Shown here: positions 44,401 through 52,498 of the stretch, in pieces
Layout of the letters: each line of letters opens with the position of its first letter
How positions within the stretch are numbered: position 1 is the first letter of the stretch
Assembly: GCA_942490995.1 (NCBI GenBank)
Contig: CALOBG010000028.1
Location: 46,368-110,367 of the forward strand
DNA length: 64,000 nt
Direction: 5' to 3'
From: UBA981 sp942490995
Lineage (GTDB): Bacteria; Pseudomonadota; Gammaproteobacteria; Ga0077536
Position numbers and translations under genes: made by a program
The notes under the pieces: generated by a model
What the model saw: only the letters and a program-made list of their open reading frames with translations
Databases searched by the model: none
Told to the model about the DNA's origin: nothing

Positions 44401-44690
44401 CTGGTGATCCGACGCTCGTTCAGGCGCTGCGTGTGCCGGACGATGTTCTGGTCGTATTCGAGCAAGAGTTCGGTGGGGAGCTGGGTCAGGTTGAAGAGCT
44501 GCGCCGTCAGTGCGTGGTGGAAATGGTGGACGTTGTTTTCGTCCAAGCCTTCCAGCGCCTCGTTCTGCAACGGTTCGGCCAGCTCCTCGAAGCGCTTTAC
44601 AGTGAACAGTGACAGCAGCCACTGGTTCAGCACCAGCTTGTAGGCGAAGGGCACCTGGGGCTTCTTTTTCGTACGGCGAGTCTTGCTCAT
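41457..44690 (-). CDS. Type III restriction-like Res subunit: superfamily 2 helicase with PD-(D/E)XK nuclease
   Basis: This is a 1077-residue ATP-dependent helicase-nuclease. Walker A is ATGSGKT at residues 171-177 and the DEAH-equivalent is DEGH at 274-277. Later helicase motifs include GRGVRLKG. Near the C-terminus, His975-Pro-Asp977 in NFHPDFILW and Asp994-Pro-Lys996 in IFVDPKG form a PD-(D/E)XK-type active site, as in type III Res proteins. It is longer than EcoP15I-type Res and differs at the N-terminus. It overlaps the Fic stop by 4 bases (ATGA), so it is the last gene of the operon-like run. It should cut DNA not modified by the adjacent methyltransferase, if that enzyme works. Confidence 0.9.
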   Translation of the reverse strand: MSKTRRTKKKPQVPFAYKLVLNQWLLSLFTVKRFEELAEPLQNEALEGLDENNVHHFHHALTAQLFNLTQLPTELLLEYDQNIVRHTQRLNERRITRGEAPIAWKYFQYLALLFTEIYLDRYFRDPKALLAALNDQIALYNDDKPDVDQLARLDADAEAWPQLNKLAFWMATGSGKTLVMHANILQFQFYLEKHGRRRALNRIILLTPNEGLSQQHLREFEAAGIEAEIFNKDGRGLFTGQAVEILEITRLRDDMGDKTVAVDAFEGNNLVLVDEGHRGTAGGDDGAFMRYRNALCEKGFSFEYSATFGQAVKGNQRLTELYTKCTLFDYSYRYFYGDGFGKDYQILNLDEGTQENHLELYLVACLLSFFQQQRLHHEREDAFRPFQIEKPLWIFVGGSVTATLGKKDASDIVQILQFLGRYVADRSGSIRHIERVLNQGLVTATGTNLFAGRFAYLNTCGLTPAQVFEETLATVFNAPGGGQLYVENLKGVTGEVALRLGAENGAFGVINVGDDAKLVKLCEEHGLATGERDFSGSLFHEINQPHSPVNLLIGSKKFTEGWSSWRVSTMGLMNVGKGEGAQIIQLFGRGVRLKGFDTSLKRSGRVTLPEGLDRPKHIGVLETLGIFGIRADYMAQFRDFLEEEGLPVNDDRIEFLLPVIKNLGTQNLKTVRLKKTINGVSTEFGDAFRKLAPVPTVAPPNPSGDPSTAYLQKNQVVLNWYPKIQAMKSSGITGGDIEAAPNQTHLSARHVAFLDVDALYFELERFKAERGWYNLNLTRSGITALLSDQTWYRILIPEQELTFDAFERVRLWGDIALALLKKYTERYYTFRKREWELPHLEYRELENDDPNFLGVREAPDEGYYRILIDRSQEEIVAKLEELKASIEAGDLKPWEFHGMKAIWFGRHLYQPLLYLDSKVVEISPAPLNKGERLFVEDLKAFHDSHEAYFQDREIYLLRNLSKGKGVGFFEAGNFHPDFILWLLAGGKQHVIFVDPKGIRNLGPTDPKIRFHETIKEIEQRLGDSTVELESFIVSNTPSATMQSLWAMQKAEMQQRHIVFQEEDKDTYVRTMLERVSG

Positions 44691-45850
44691 GGCTGTGTTC
44701 CTTCGTTCAAGATCGCCAGGTACCCGTTGTAGACAAACACGCGGTTGCGCTGCTTGCCCGTCAACTCACGCACAATCTGCACCGCCGTCAGCGTGTCGAT
44801 CGCCCGGGACGCGGTCGGGAACGACATGCCCGCAGCCTTCGCCACCGCGTCGATCGTAACCAGCGGGCGACGGCGCAGCACCGCAAACGCGCGTTGGGCA
44901 CTGCCGGCGGCGCGCCCGGTCTCGCGGATGCGTCTTTCGTCGTCGGCGAACAACGCCAGCAATCGGTGCGCGGTGTCCACGGCGCCGTCGGCGGTCTGAA
45001 GCACGCCTTCGAGCACGAAGTCCAGCCATGCCTCCCAGTCGCCGTCCTGGCGCACGGCGTCGAGCAGGCGGTAATACTCGGCGCGGTGCTGCTTGAGATA
45101 GAGACTCAGGTACAGCAGTGGCTGCCGTAGAACACCCTCCTGGTGCAGGATGAGCGCAATCAGCACGCGTCCGGTGCGGCCATTACCGTCCAGAAAAGGG
45201 TGGATGCTCTCGAACTGAACATGCGCCAGCGCCGCCTTGATCAGCGCCGGGATGTCCGGGTCGTGCAGGAAGCGCTCCAGCGCAGCCATGCAATCGACGA
45301 CCCGCCGCGGCGGTGGTGGGACGTATTGGGCGTTGCCGGGTCGGGTACCGCCGATCCAGTTCTGGCTGCGGCGGAACTCGCCGGGCTCCTTGTCCGCGCC
45401 GCGCCCGCGAGCCAGCAGTGTGCCGTGGATCTCGCGTAGCAGTCGATTCGATAGCGGTAACCCGTTTTCCTTGTCCCCAAGGCGCGCCAGACCGTGCTCC
45501 ATGGCGGCCACGTAGTTGGACACTTCGACCACGTCGTCAAAGGGCACACCCGGGGCTTCTTCCATCTCGAACAGCAGGAGGTCGGAAAGGGACGACTGGG
45601 TGCCTTCGATCTGCGACGACAGCACCGCTTCGCGCCGCACATAGGCGTAGAGGAACAGCTCCGGGTCGGGCAGCAGCGCGGAGACGCCGTCGAGTCGGCC
45701 GCAGGCCAGCAGGGCGCGCTCCAGGAGCCTCTGCCTGGCCGGGGGCAGTTCCAGCGGCGGCACCGGCGGCAGTGGACTCGGCACAAAGGCACGTACGGCC
45801 TCGCCGCCCGTGTTGGTGGTCTCGAAATCTCCGCTACTTCCCCGTTTCAT
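44687..45850 (-). CDS. Fic family protein (class II, with C-terminal winged helix)
   Basis: This is a 387-residue Fic protein expected to AMPylate, or otherwise modify, a target hydroxyl. The catalytic motif HPFLDGNGRTGR at 217-228 is complete. An inhibitory motif lies upstream at 78-83 (SSQIEG, of S/TxxxEG type), making it a class II self-inhibited enzyme. The C-terminal 70 residues look like a winged helix (AVAKAAGMSFPTASRAIDTL). A palindrome sits 52 bases upstream of the start. The gene lies between the methyltransferase and Res genes and overlaps the latter by 4 bases, which suggests a role in the same system. Confidence 0.92.
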   Translation of the reverse strand: MKRGSSGDFETTNTGGEAVRAFVPSPLPPVPPLELPPARQRLLERALLACGRLDGVSALLPDPELFLYAYVRREAVLSSQIEGTQSSLSDLLLFEMEEAPGVPFDDVVEVSNYVAAMEHGLARLGDKENGLPLSNRLLREIHGTLLARGRGADKEPGEFRRSQNWIGGTRPGNAQYVPPPPRRVVDCMAALERFLHDPDIPALIKAALAHVQFESIHPFLDGNGRTGRVLIALILHQEGVLRQPLLYLSLYLKQHRAEYYRLLDAVRQDGDWEAWLDFVLEGVLQTADGAVDTAHRLLALFADDERRIRETGRAAGSAQRAFAVLRRRPLVTIDAVAKAAGMSFPTASRAIDTLTAVQIVRELTGKQRNRVFVYNGYLAILNEGTQP

Positions 45851-45901
45851 CAGCCAGGCCCCTGTTGCCGCTCACGTGAATAGCGGCACGCACTATTAAC
45901 G

Positions 45902-45922
45902 ATTAAAGCCGATTGCTTTAAT
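45902..45922. promoter_or_regulatory. Palindrome upstream of the fic gene (candidate autoregulatory operator)
   Basis: ATTAAAGC, five bases, GCTTTAAT is a perfect 8-bp inverted repeat, 52 bases before the fic start, in an AT-rich patch. The Fic protein's C-terminal winged helix could bind it. The rest of the 210-base gap shows nothing recognisable. Confidence 0.5.
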
Positions 45923-46060
45923 ACGATACTCCGAGTCGACCCGGATGGGCCTCCTTGTGGTGCAATTTCCCGGCAAAGGCGCGCGACAAGCGATCTTGCG
46001 TCGATGCCATGCGCATCAAAGACGCTCCCGTCCCTCAGCACGGCGCAAGGGTCGTTGCCA

Positions 46061-47662
46061 TCACGCGCCCTCCGACTCGAACATCAGCCGGTGGAAGTCT
46101 TCTTCGATCAGACGCACCTTCCACAGCTCGTCGGCGGCCTTGAGGTTCTCGAGGTTGTTGCCGCCGTTGACGTAGATGAGATCGAACTCGCTGTCCTTGC
46201 TCGAATAGCCCTGCCGGGTAAACCATTCGTCGAGGACGAGATTGTCCGCTTCCGGGTTGCCGGTGAGCTTGCGCCAGATGACGAGCGTGCGGCGACCGTC
46301 AGGCGTGGTGCCGGTGACGGTGCGGAACCAGAACGGGCCGTCGCCATCGCGCTTGAGTCGCCCTTGCAGGCGCAGGCGACCTTCGCTGTCGCGCTCGCAG
46401 GCGGCGCTGAAGACTTGTGGGGCCGCGATGTGCTGCACGGTCAGGCCGATCAGCCAGTTGAAGGTTTCCAGCAGGTCGACGTTCACCGCGCGCGACTCAT
46501 CCGAGCCGGGGCGCTTGACCTTCAGCGTATACGCGGTGGGATCGGCGAAAGCCGAGACGTTCAGCAGCGACTGGCTGCCGCGGGTCTCGACGTCGAGCAT
46601 GTAGCGCAGGGTGTATTGTTCCTTCAAGCCGTCGGCGCCTTGCGCATCGGCTGACAGCAGCAGTTGCGCCTGCGTCTCGGTGCGGCGGATCTCCAGGTTG
46701 TTCAGCGCGTCCTCGTAGGACTCGAGGCGGACAATCTTGACGCAGGCGCTCAATCCGTTGCGCGAACGAGGGGCTCCCGTTTTCCAGTCGCTAGAGTAAA
46801 GCGCCTTAAGAATTCGGGGCCTTGTCAAAACATCGAAGTACGCCCCCATTTCCACTATCAGCCACTTTCGCGCGCCTCCATCACTTCGGTTAGCTTGAAT
46901 GACAGCATGCGCGGAGCTCCCGCTTCCCCCGAAAAAGTCGCTGAACCAGCTCGCGGGCTTCGTTGCCTGTAGTACAAATTTCGATACGAATTTCGAACTC
47001 TTGGGCGAAAGAAACAGTCCAGAGGAGCCGAACATGCTACTCAGTTCGGCTTCGCCATCGTTGTATTCGTAGAACACGCTCGTGCCGATGTTCGTTTCGA
47101 CTTCATGTAGGAACCCTTTAGTGCGTGGCACTTTTGCTTCGCTATCACCCCATGCAATTCGATGATCATCATCAAGCGATTCGAAAGAGCGGCGGTCCGC
47201 ACTAGTCGCATCCGGGTGCGCCGGGAATTTCCAACCGCTCTGCGGGTGAGGGCAAGGCTTCTTCGTTATTGGATGAATTGGCTTGTAAAACCGGAAGTTA
47301 GGGTGCTCAGGATCTCTGGTTGTCGGCGATTGCTTGGACGCAGGTGCGCCAGTGGGTAGTTCGCTCCATACCCATAGTTTCGCTTCTCTTTTCTGAGCCT
47401 TATGCTCCGGACAGTAAACTCCGGCCGCATCCCGATATTCCGCTCGATTGTAGGGATAGATACCGCGCCACGGATCCTGGCGCTTGGTCTCCGTACCCCA
47501 TTCCTGCCCGTTGCCCTCGACTTCGTCGCGGTACTGCTCCCTGTGGCTGTTGTAAAGGTCTCGCAGCGACTTCTCAACATCCGCAATCATGGGGTAATCC
47601 GCGTTGAGATTGTTGATGAGCTCCATAATCTCTGTGTATCCGGGCTTGGGCTCGCGGAACAT
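46061..47662 (-). CDS. Type III-like DNA methyltransferase, 3' half after in-frame amber codon
   Basis: These 533 codons continue the methyltransferase reading frame directly after TAG 47665-47663; the next codon is ATG. The half carries the AdoMet-binding motif DFFGGSGSSAHAVI (residues 242-255, F-G-G-S-G) and then RKWLIVEMG. This completes a beta-class amino-methyltransferase whose DPPY motif lies in the 5' half. No ribosome site precedes the ATG beyond the upstream coding sequence. Without readthrough or reinitiation this part would not be made. The start of this half (FREPKPGYTEIMELINNLN) belongs to the middle of intact relatives, so it is not an independent gene by descent. Confidence 0.85.
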   Translation of the reverse strand: MFREPKPGYTEIMELINNLNADYPMIADVEKSLRDLYNSHREQYRDEVEGNGQEWGTETKRQDPWRGIYPYNRAEYRDAAGVYCPEHKAQKREAKLWVWSELPTGAPASKQSPTTRDPEHPNFRFYKPIHPITKKPCPHPQSGWKFPAHPDATSADRRSFESLDDDHRIAWGDSEAKVPRTKGFLHEVETNIGTSVFYEYNDGEAELSSMFGSSGLFLSPKSSKFVSKFVLQATKPASWFSDFFGGSGSSAHAVIQANRSDGGARKWLIVEMGAYFDVLTRPRILKALYSSDWKTGAPRSRNGLSACVKIVRLESYEDALNNLEIRRTETQAQLLLSADAQGADGLKEQYTLRYMLDVETRGSQSLLNVSAFADPTAYTLKVKRPGSDESRAVNVDLLETFNWLIGLTVQHIAAPQVFSAACERDSEGRLRLQGRLKRDGDGPFWFRTVTGTTPDGRRTLVIWRKLTGNPEADNLVLDEWFTRQGYSSKDSEFDLIYVNGGNNLENLKAADELWKVRLIEEDFHRLMFESEGA

Positions 47663-49438
47663 CTATTTGTCCGCTTCGACAGAGGCGCGGTCGCGCGCGT
47701 ACACCTCCACGTATTCGTGATTAGTCGAGTAATTTGGCAGCTGACTGTTCGACGTTGCCTGAGTCCATATCAGCTCTTCAATATGGTTGTCCACACCGAA
47801 TACGTCATCGAGCGCAAGTTCCACGATGGTGCGCTCTGTCTTGTCAATGCTCACAAAGATCGCTCCGTCCGGCTGAAGTAATGAAGCCGAAAGTGCGAGG
47901 CGATCGCGCATCATTGTCGCGAACGACGAGTGCTTGTAGTCGTTCTTGTATGGAATCGCGCTGCTCGCGGTGTTGTACGGTGGATCGATATATATCGCCT
48001 TTAGTGACTCGCTAAAACGCCTTTGCGCAAGGTTTAGCGCGTGAAAATTGTCCGAGTGAACCAGGACGCCGGTGAGGCGATCTTCGAGGTTCTCCGACGC
48101 AGCAACCACGGCCGATGCGAAGCTGTCGGGAAACAATGATGTATCGACGAGAAGCTTGTCGTTGAACCTTAGAAACTCCTCTGTAAGCGGCACCGAGTAG
48201 TCGTCTAAAGAATCGATTTTGAACAGGCGAATCCACTGATCGCGCTGGGCCTCGTTCGACGCGATTTCCGGATACAAGCCTTCTGGTATGCGATCTAACG
48301 TCACACAGTAGTGCGCATCAATCACGAACTTCTTCTTCAGCCACAGCTTCTTCTGGAAGTCCTCGAGCTGAGCCAGGAAGTCGATGACCTTGCCGGCAAT
48401 GCGTCGGATGACCTTGATTTTCGACAGGTACTGTTCGACACGCGGAACGGACTCGTTCTCGATGTCATCGAGGTGCATCACCTCGTTTTTGATATAGAAG
48501 TCGAGTTCGCGGCGCAGGAAGGTGCCGAGATCCTTGTGAATGAAGTAGTCGAAGGTGTTGCGCGCGGTGTAACGATCGAGATGCACGCGCAGCCGCGAAT
48601 TCTCGGACTCGGTGCCGTCCGCGCGGCGGTGCACCGTTCGTAGTTCCTGAATCCACTCGGCCAGCTCTGGATCCGTCGTCTCCAGCAACGCCTGCTCGGC
48701 TGCAGCGTTCAAATCCTTTTGCCTGGCTGCGTCGGGCTGATAGGTGAAGCGGATAACCAATTCACCGTCCTCGAGGGCAATGGCAGTGGTCTCGCTATCT
48801 GCCTCGGCGAGCTTGAAGCGGCGGTCCTTGCCGGCGGCCGCCTTGACATTGCCGTGCTCGCCCTCGGCGGCGTCGACGAGTCGCAAATGCACGCGCATCG
48901 GTTTCGCGTCGTTGTCGGGCCTCAAGCGAAAGGCATAATCGCGCAGGTACTCGGAGGTCTTGATGTAGTACTGGTCGGCGTTTGCCCAGTGCAGCTTGAC
49001 CTCCTCGCCTTCGTAGGGAATGGCATAGACGCCGGGCTTGTAGACACGCCTGGAAAGGAAATCACCTTCGGAGTAATAGCGGCGGAAGAAGCTGAACAGG
49101 TGGTCGTACACTTCGCTCTCGAGCTGTGCGACGTCCACCGCCTCGTTCGTGATCCGGGCTCGCAGTTCGGCCACCTTGGGTGACTGCTCCGGGTCCATGC
49201 CCGCGGCCTCGATCCCCGCCACGACCTTGGCCAGCTCCTTTTCTACCTCCGCCTTGTCGGCGGTCTTGTAGAGCGCAAAGGCTTGCTTGACCTGCGGCAA
49301 CAGATCCTGGTCGAGGAACTGACTGACCTCGGCGCTTTTCGCGTGCATGATGCGATAAAGGCCGAAGTCGAGATCGGGCTGGTCGAGCTGGAAAAGTTCC
49401 TTCAGCAGGAACTTAAGCTTGTCGTATTTGTGGCTCAT
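47663..49438 (-). CDS. Type III-like DNA methyltransferase, 5' half ending at in-frame amber codon
   Basis: This is a 591-residue N-terminal portion of a site-specific adenine- or cytosine-N4 methyltransferase. ATG 49438 follows CGAGGAGCCCG, and homology begins at MSHKYDKLKFLLKELF. The catalytic motif is DPPY at 485-488 (KAIYIDPPYNT), preceded by VLVHSDNFHALNL. The frame stops at TAG right after YARDRASVEADK, in a conserved stretch, and continues with the 3' half at the very next codon. Intact relatives are single proteins of about 1,100 residues. The first 480 residues include the long N-terminal region common to this branch. It follows the SNF2 helicase gene by 156 bases. Confidence 0.88.
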   Translation of the reverse strand: MSHKYDKLKFLLKELFQLDQPDLDFGLYRIMHAKSAEVSQFLDQDLLPQVKQAFALYKTADKAEVEKELAKVVAGIEAAGMDPEQSPKVAELRARITNEAVDVAQLESEVYDHLFSFFRRYYSEGDFLSRRVYKPGVYAIPYEGEEVKLHWANADQYYIKTSEYLRDYAFRLRPDNDAKPMRVHLRLVDAAEGEHGNVKAAAGKDRRFKLAEADSETTAIALEDGELVIRFTYQPDAARQKDLNAAAEQALLETTDPELAEWIQELRTVHRRADGTESENSRLRVHLDRYTARNTFDYFIHKDLGTFLRRELDFYIKNEVMHLDDIENESVPRVEQYLSKIKVIRRIAGKVIDFLAQLEDFQKKLWLKKKFVIDAHYCVTLDRIPEGLYPEIASNEAQRDQWIRLFKIDSLDDYSVPLTEEFLRFNDKLLVDTSLFPDSFASAVVAASENLEDRLTGVLVHSDNFHALNLAQRRFSESLKAIYIDPPYNTASSAIPYKNDYKHSSFATMMRDRLALSASLLQPDGAIFVSIDKTERTIVELALDDVFGVDNHIEELIWTQATSNSQLPNYSTNHEYVEVYARDRASVEADK

Positions 49439-49594
49439 CGGGCTCCTCGGATCTCTGCGCATTCGTGCGCTAAGGTCATCACAGGCAGTGGGGCGCTCTT
49501 CGGCTGATCGCAATGTTACCGCGCGGCTGAGCGAAGGCCTGCTGGCCGGCGCAGAGTCCGCTACTCGGGCGCGGTCGGGTAGGGTCGCGGCAGG

Positions 49595-52483
49595 TCATAC
49601 GACCGCCCAGCGCAGCGTGAACAGCGTCTCGGCTTGTGTGCGTTGCGCCAGCCGACGCTCCAGGGCGTCGATAAGCTGGTCCCGCTTTTCCATGATCTCG
49701 TCCTCGGCTTTGAAAATGTCCTGTCGCTGGCGGCGCTGCTGGCGCTCGAGCTTGCGGAGTTTCTCCTGGATCTCATGCTGCTCAGCCAGCGTCACCGCCT
49801 GCCGCGACTGTCGTCTCAAAACCTTGATCTGCTCCTTGGTATCAGCGAGCGCTTTTTCTGCCGAAAGCACCAAGTCATCGGCCCACTTCTCGAGCTTCTC
49901 CCGCGCCTCGCTGAAGTGCCGGCTGCTGCTCTCCAGCGCACGGCTCACCGTGGCCTTCACGTGGCGATCCGCTTCGGCGGCAAGCCGCACGGTCACCTCG
50001 GGCGACATCGGACGGCGTTCGCCGACATGACCCGCGCAGCCAAACAGCTTCTCCATGGTCTCCTGGTCGAGGGCGGCGCCGCTATCGTCAAAGCCGGAAA
50101 ACAGCAGGTGCTCTTCCCGCTCGTAAGAATCAATCGTGAGATATGTACAGGTGAGATTGCCGCGCTTACCGCGCAGCGTCTCGATCATTGCAAGGCGTGT
50201 GGGGTGGCTGGTCACGTCGAAGGTGATCTCTGCGGCGGGGGTGGCGAGCGCCTTGGCGCCCTCCACGACATACTCGCCCAGCGGATGCGACAGGCGATAG
50301 AGAAACAGGCTGGGTTCCTCGTGTTTGCCGTCGTACTCGCGCGGGCGCGACTTCGAGATCAGATGGTAGCGCCCCCGCGGTATAGCTTCACGCGGAGGAC
50401 GATTGAGATCAAAGGCAAGTACGGCATCGTCAAAGCGGGCACGGTCGGTGAGCATGAAGCGGGTGAGTGCCCAGAAGCGCTGGCCGAAACGATCGAGCCG
50501 GGCCTTGGCGTCGGCCAGTTGCAGGCGCAGCCGCTGATGGACGTCTTCATCGAAGTGCTCGAACAGCTTGCGTCGCGTGTCGTCCAGGCGGGTGCGGATC
50601 TGCTCTTCCATCTCGGCCTGCAGGGCATGGAACGCGGCGTCAATCTCATCAGTCGTGCGGCAATCCTGGTAGATGGCGAGGATGCGCTTCTCGAAATCAA
50701 CGCCTGACTCGATGCTGCCGAGCACCTCGTCCGAGGACCCGAAGACGCCGCTGAAAAGCCGGAACTTCTCGGTCAACAGCTCCAGCACCCGCCGGTCGGC
50801 TTCGTTGCGTTCGTTCAGAAAGTTGATGACGACCACGTCATGCTGCTGCCCGTAACGGTGACAGCGGCCGATGCGTTGCTCGATTCGCTGCGGGTTCCAC
50901 GGCAGGTCGTAGTTCACAACCAGGGAACAGAACTGGAGATTGATGCCTTCCGCCGCGGCTTCGGTGGCGAGCAGGATCGTGGCCTCGTCGCGGAAGTGTT
51001 CGATCAGCGCGGTTCTTACATCCACCGCACGCGAACCCGAAGCACGACCATTGTCATGGTTCTCGGCAAGCCAGCGCTCGTAGATGCCGGTAGCCTCCGG
51101 CCCTCCGTTGCTGCCGTTGAACAGCACCACGTTGCCCCGATAGCCGTGCGAGTCCAGGAATGCCTTCAGGTATTCCTGTGTCCGGCGCGACTCGGTGAAG
51201 ATCAGGGCCTTGCGGGCCGCGCCGGTGGTGGCCATCTGTTTAAAGCCGATCTCGAGCGCGCTCAGCAAGGTCTGGGACTTGGTGTCGACGTCGATGCTGC
51301 GGGCCCACTCGGCCAGGCGTTGGAGGATGTCTATCTCTTCGCGCAGCTTGGTCCTGTCGATCGTGACCGCGGTCGCCTGCGTATCATCGCCGGCCTCATC
51401 CTCGCCAAGGATCTCATCGAGCAGGTCCTCCTCGATCTCTTCCAGGTCGATGAGCTGCTCGGTCAGGTCGGGGTCATCCTGGGTGCGTTCGTCACGCAGC
51501 GTTTCAAGCCGAAGTCTGAGCGTGTCAAGGGTAGCGGCGATAGCCTCGGAGGAGGAGGCGAGCAGTTTGCGCAGGATCAGCGCCATGAGATGCCGTTGCC
51601 GGTGCGGCAGCGCATAGCTGCTCTCGCGCTGGAGAAAGCCGGACACCGCTTCGTACAGCGCGTGCTCTTCATCGGTCGGCCGAAACGGTCGCGTGATCGC
51701 GCGCCGCTCGGTATAGCGAACATATTCCGTCACCTGGTTGCGCAGGGTGCGCTTGCAGAATCCTGCGAGGCGTTCACGGAGCGCATCGAGATTGCTGCCG
51801 GCACTGGCGTACTGCGCACGGAAGCTGTTGAGGTCGCCGAACAGATGCTCGTCGATCAAGGTCGACAGTCCGTACAACTCAAGCAGGGAGTTCTGCAGCG
51901 GCGTAGCCGTCAAAAGCAGCTTGCGGCAATCCTCGGTCGCCCAGCGGATGCCCTGGCCGACCTTGTTACTGGGCCGATAGGCATTGCGCAGCTTGTGGGC
52001 TTCGTCGATCACCACCAGATCCCAGGTGCGCCCCTTGAGCGCTTCGCGCAGCGAATGAGCGAAGTGATGCGACAGGATCAGGATCGTGCCCGCAGCAAGC
52101 GGGTCGATGCTGGCGCGTTGCGCCGTACGATACGCCCTGGCATCGAGCACGACGGCTGGCAGATTGAACTTCTCGGACAGCTCGAGTGCCCACTGCTTGC
52201 GGATCGATGCCGGGCAGATGACCAGCAGCCGGCGCTTGCGTTCGGCCCACAACTGGCACAACACAATGCCGGCCTCGATCGTTTTTCCAAGGCCAACTTC
52301 GTCTGCCAGGATGATGCCCTTCGAGAGGGGAGACTGCAGGGCAAACAGAGCGGCTTCGAGCTGGTGGGGGTTCAGGTCGACCGCGGCGTCGAACAGCGAC
52401 ATGGACAGGCGCTCCATGCCGCTGGTCGCTCGGCGCGTGAGCTCGTGGGCGAAGTACCTGGCGTGGTACGGGGTCAGGTCCAT
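49595..52483 (-). CDS. SNF2-type DEAD/DEAH helicase (RapA-like) of the defence island
   Basis: This is a 962-residue superfamily 2 ATPase. The SNF2 motif I is DEVGLGKT at 61-68, motif II is DEAH at 160-163, LLTATPLQNS is motif III, and QRIGRCHRYGQ is motif VI. A long charged coiled coil occupies about residues 850-950. Such helicases translocate on duplex DNA and occur with methyltransferases in DISARM (DrmD) and several uncharacterised defence loci. Here none of DrmA, DrmB or DrmC is present. The gene starts 15 bases after the DUF4143 ATPase stop and precedes the methyltransferase. Confidence 0.92.
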   Translation of the reverse strand: MDLTPYHARYFAHELTRRATSGMERLSMSLFDAAVDLNPHQLEAALFALQSPLSKGIILADEVGLGKTIEAGIVLCQLWAERKRRLLVICPASIRKQWALELSEKFNLPAVVLDARAYRTAQRASIDPLAAGTILILSHHFAHSLREALKGRTWDLVVIDEAHKLRNAYRPSNKVGQGIRWATEDCRKLLLTATPLQNSLLELYGLSTLIDEHLFGDLNSFRAQYASAGSNLDALRERLAGFCKRTLRNQVTEYVRYTERRAITRPFRPTDEEHALYEAVSGFLQRESSYALPHRQRHLMALILRKLLASSSEAIAATLDTLRLRLETLRDERTQDDPDLTEQLIDLEEIEEDLLDEILGEDEAGDDTQATAVTIDRTKLREEIDILQRLAEWARSIDVDTKSQTLLSALEIGFKQMATTGAARKALIFTESRRTQEYLKAFLDSHGYRGNVVLFNGSNGGPEATGIYERWLAENHDNGRASGSRAVDVRTALIEHFRDEATILLATEAAAEGINLQFCSLVVNYDLPWNPQRIEQRIGRCHRYGQQHDVVVINFLNERNEADRRVLELLTEKFRLFSGVFGSSDEVLGSIESGVDFEKRILAIYQDCRTTDEIDAAFHALQAEMEEQIRTRLDDTRRKLFEHFDEDVHQRLRLQLADAKARLDRFGQRFWALTRFMLTDRARFDDAVLAFDLNRPPREAIPRGRYHLISKSRPREYDGKHEEPSLFLYRLSHPLGEYVVEGAKALATPAAEITFDVTSHPTRLAMIETLRGKRGNLTCTYLTIDSYEREEHLLFSGFDDSGAALDQETMEKLFGCAGHVGERRPMSPEVTVRLAAEADRHVKATVSRALESSSRHFSEAREKLEKWADDLVLSAEKALADTKEQIKVLRRQSRQAVTLAEQHEIQEKLRKLERQQRRQRQDIFKAEDEIMEKRDQLIDALERRLAQRTQAETLFTLRWAVV

Positions 52484-52498
52484 CGTACTGCCTTGTAT

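Noticed and set aside
47663..47665. Reading the amber codon as pyrrolysine or a programmed recoding site
   Set aside because: No pyl genes, downstream hairpin or other recoding signal is visible, and all other genes behave normally; mutation or split translation is simpler.
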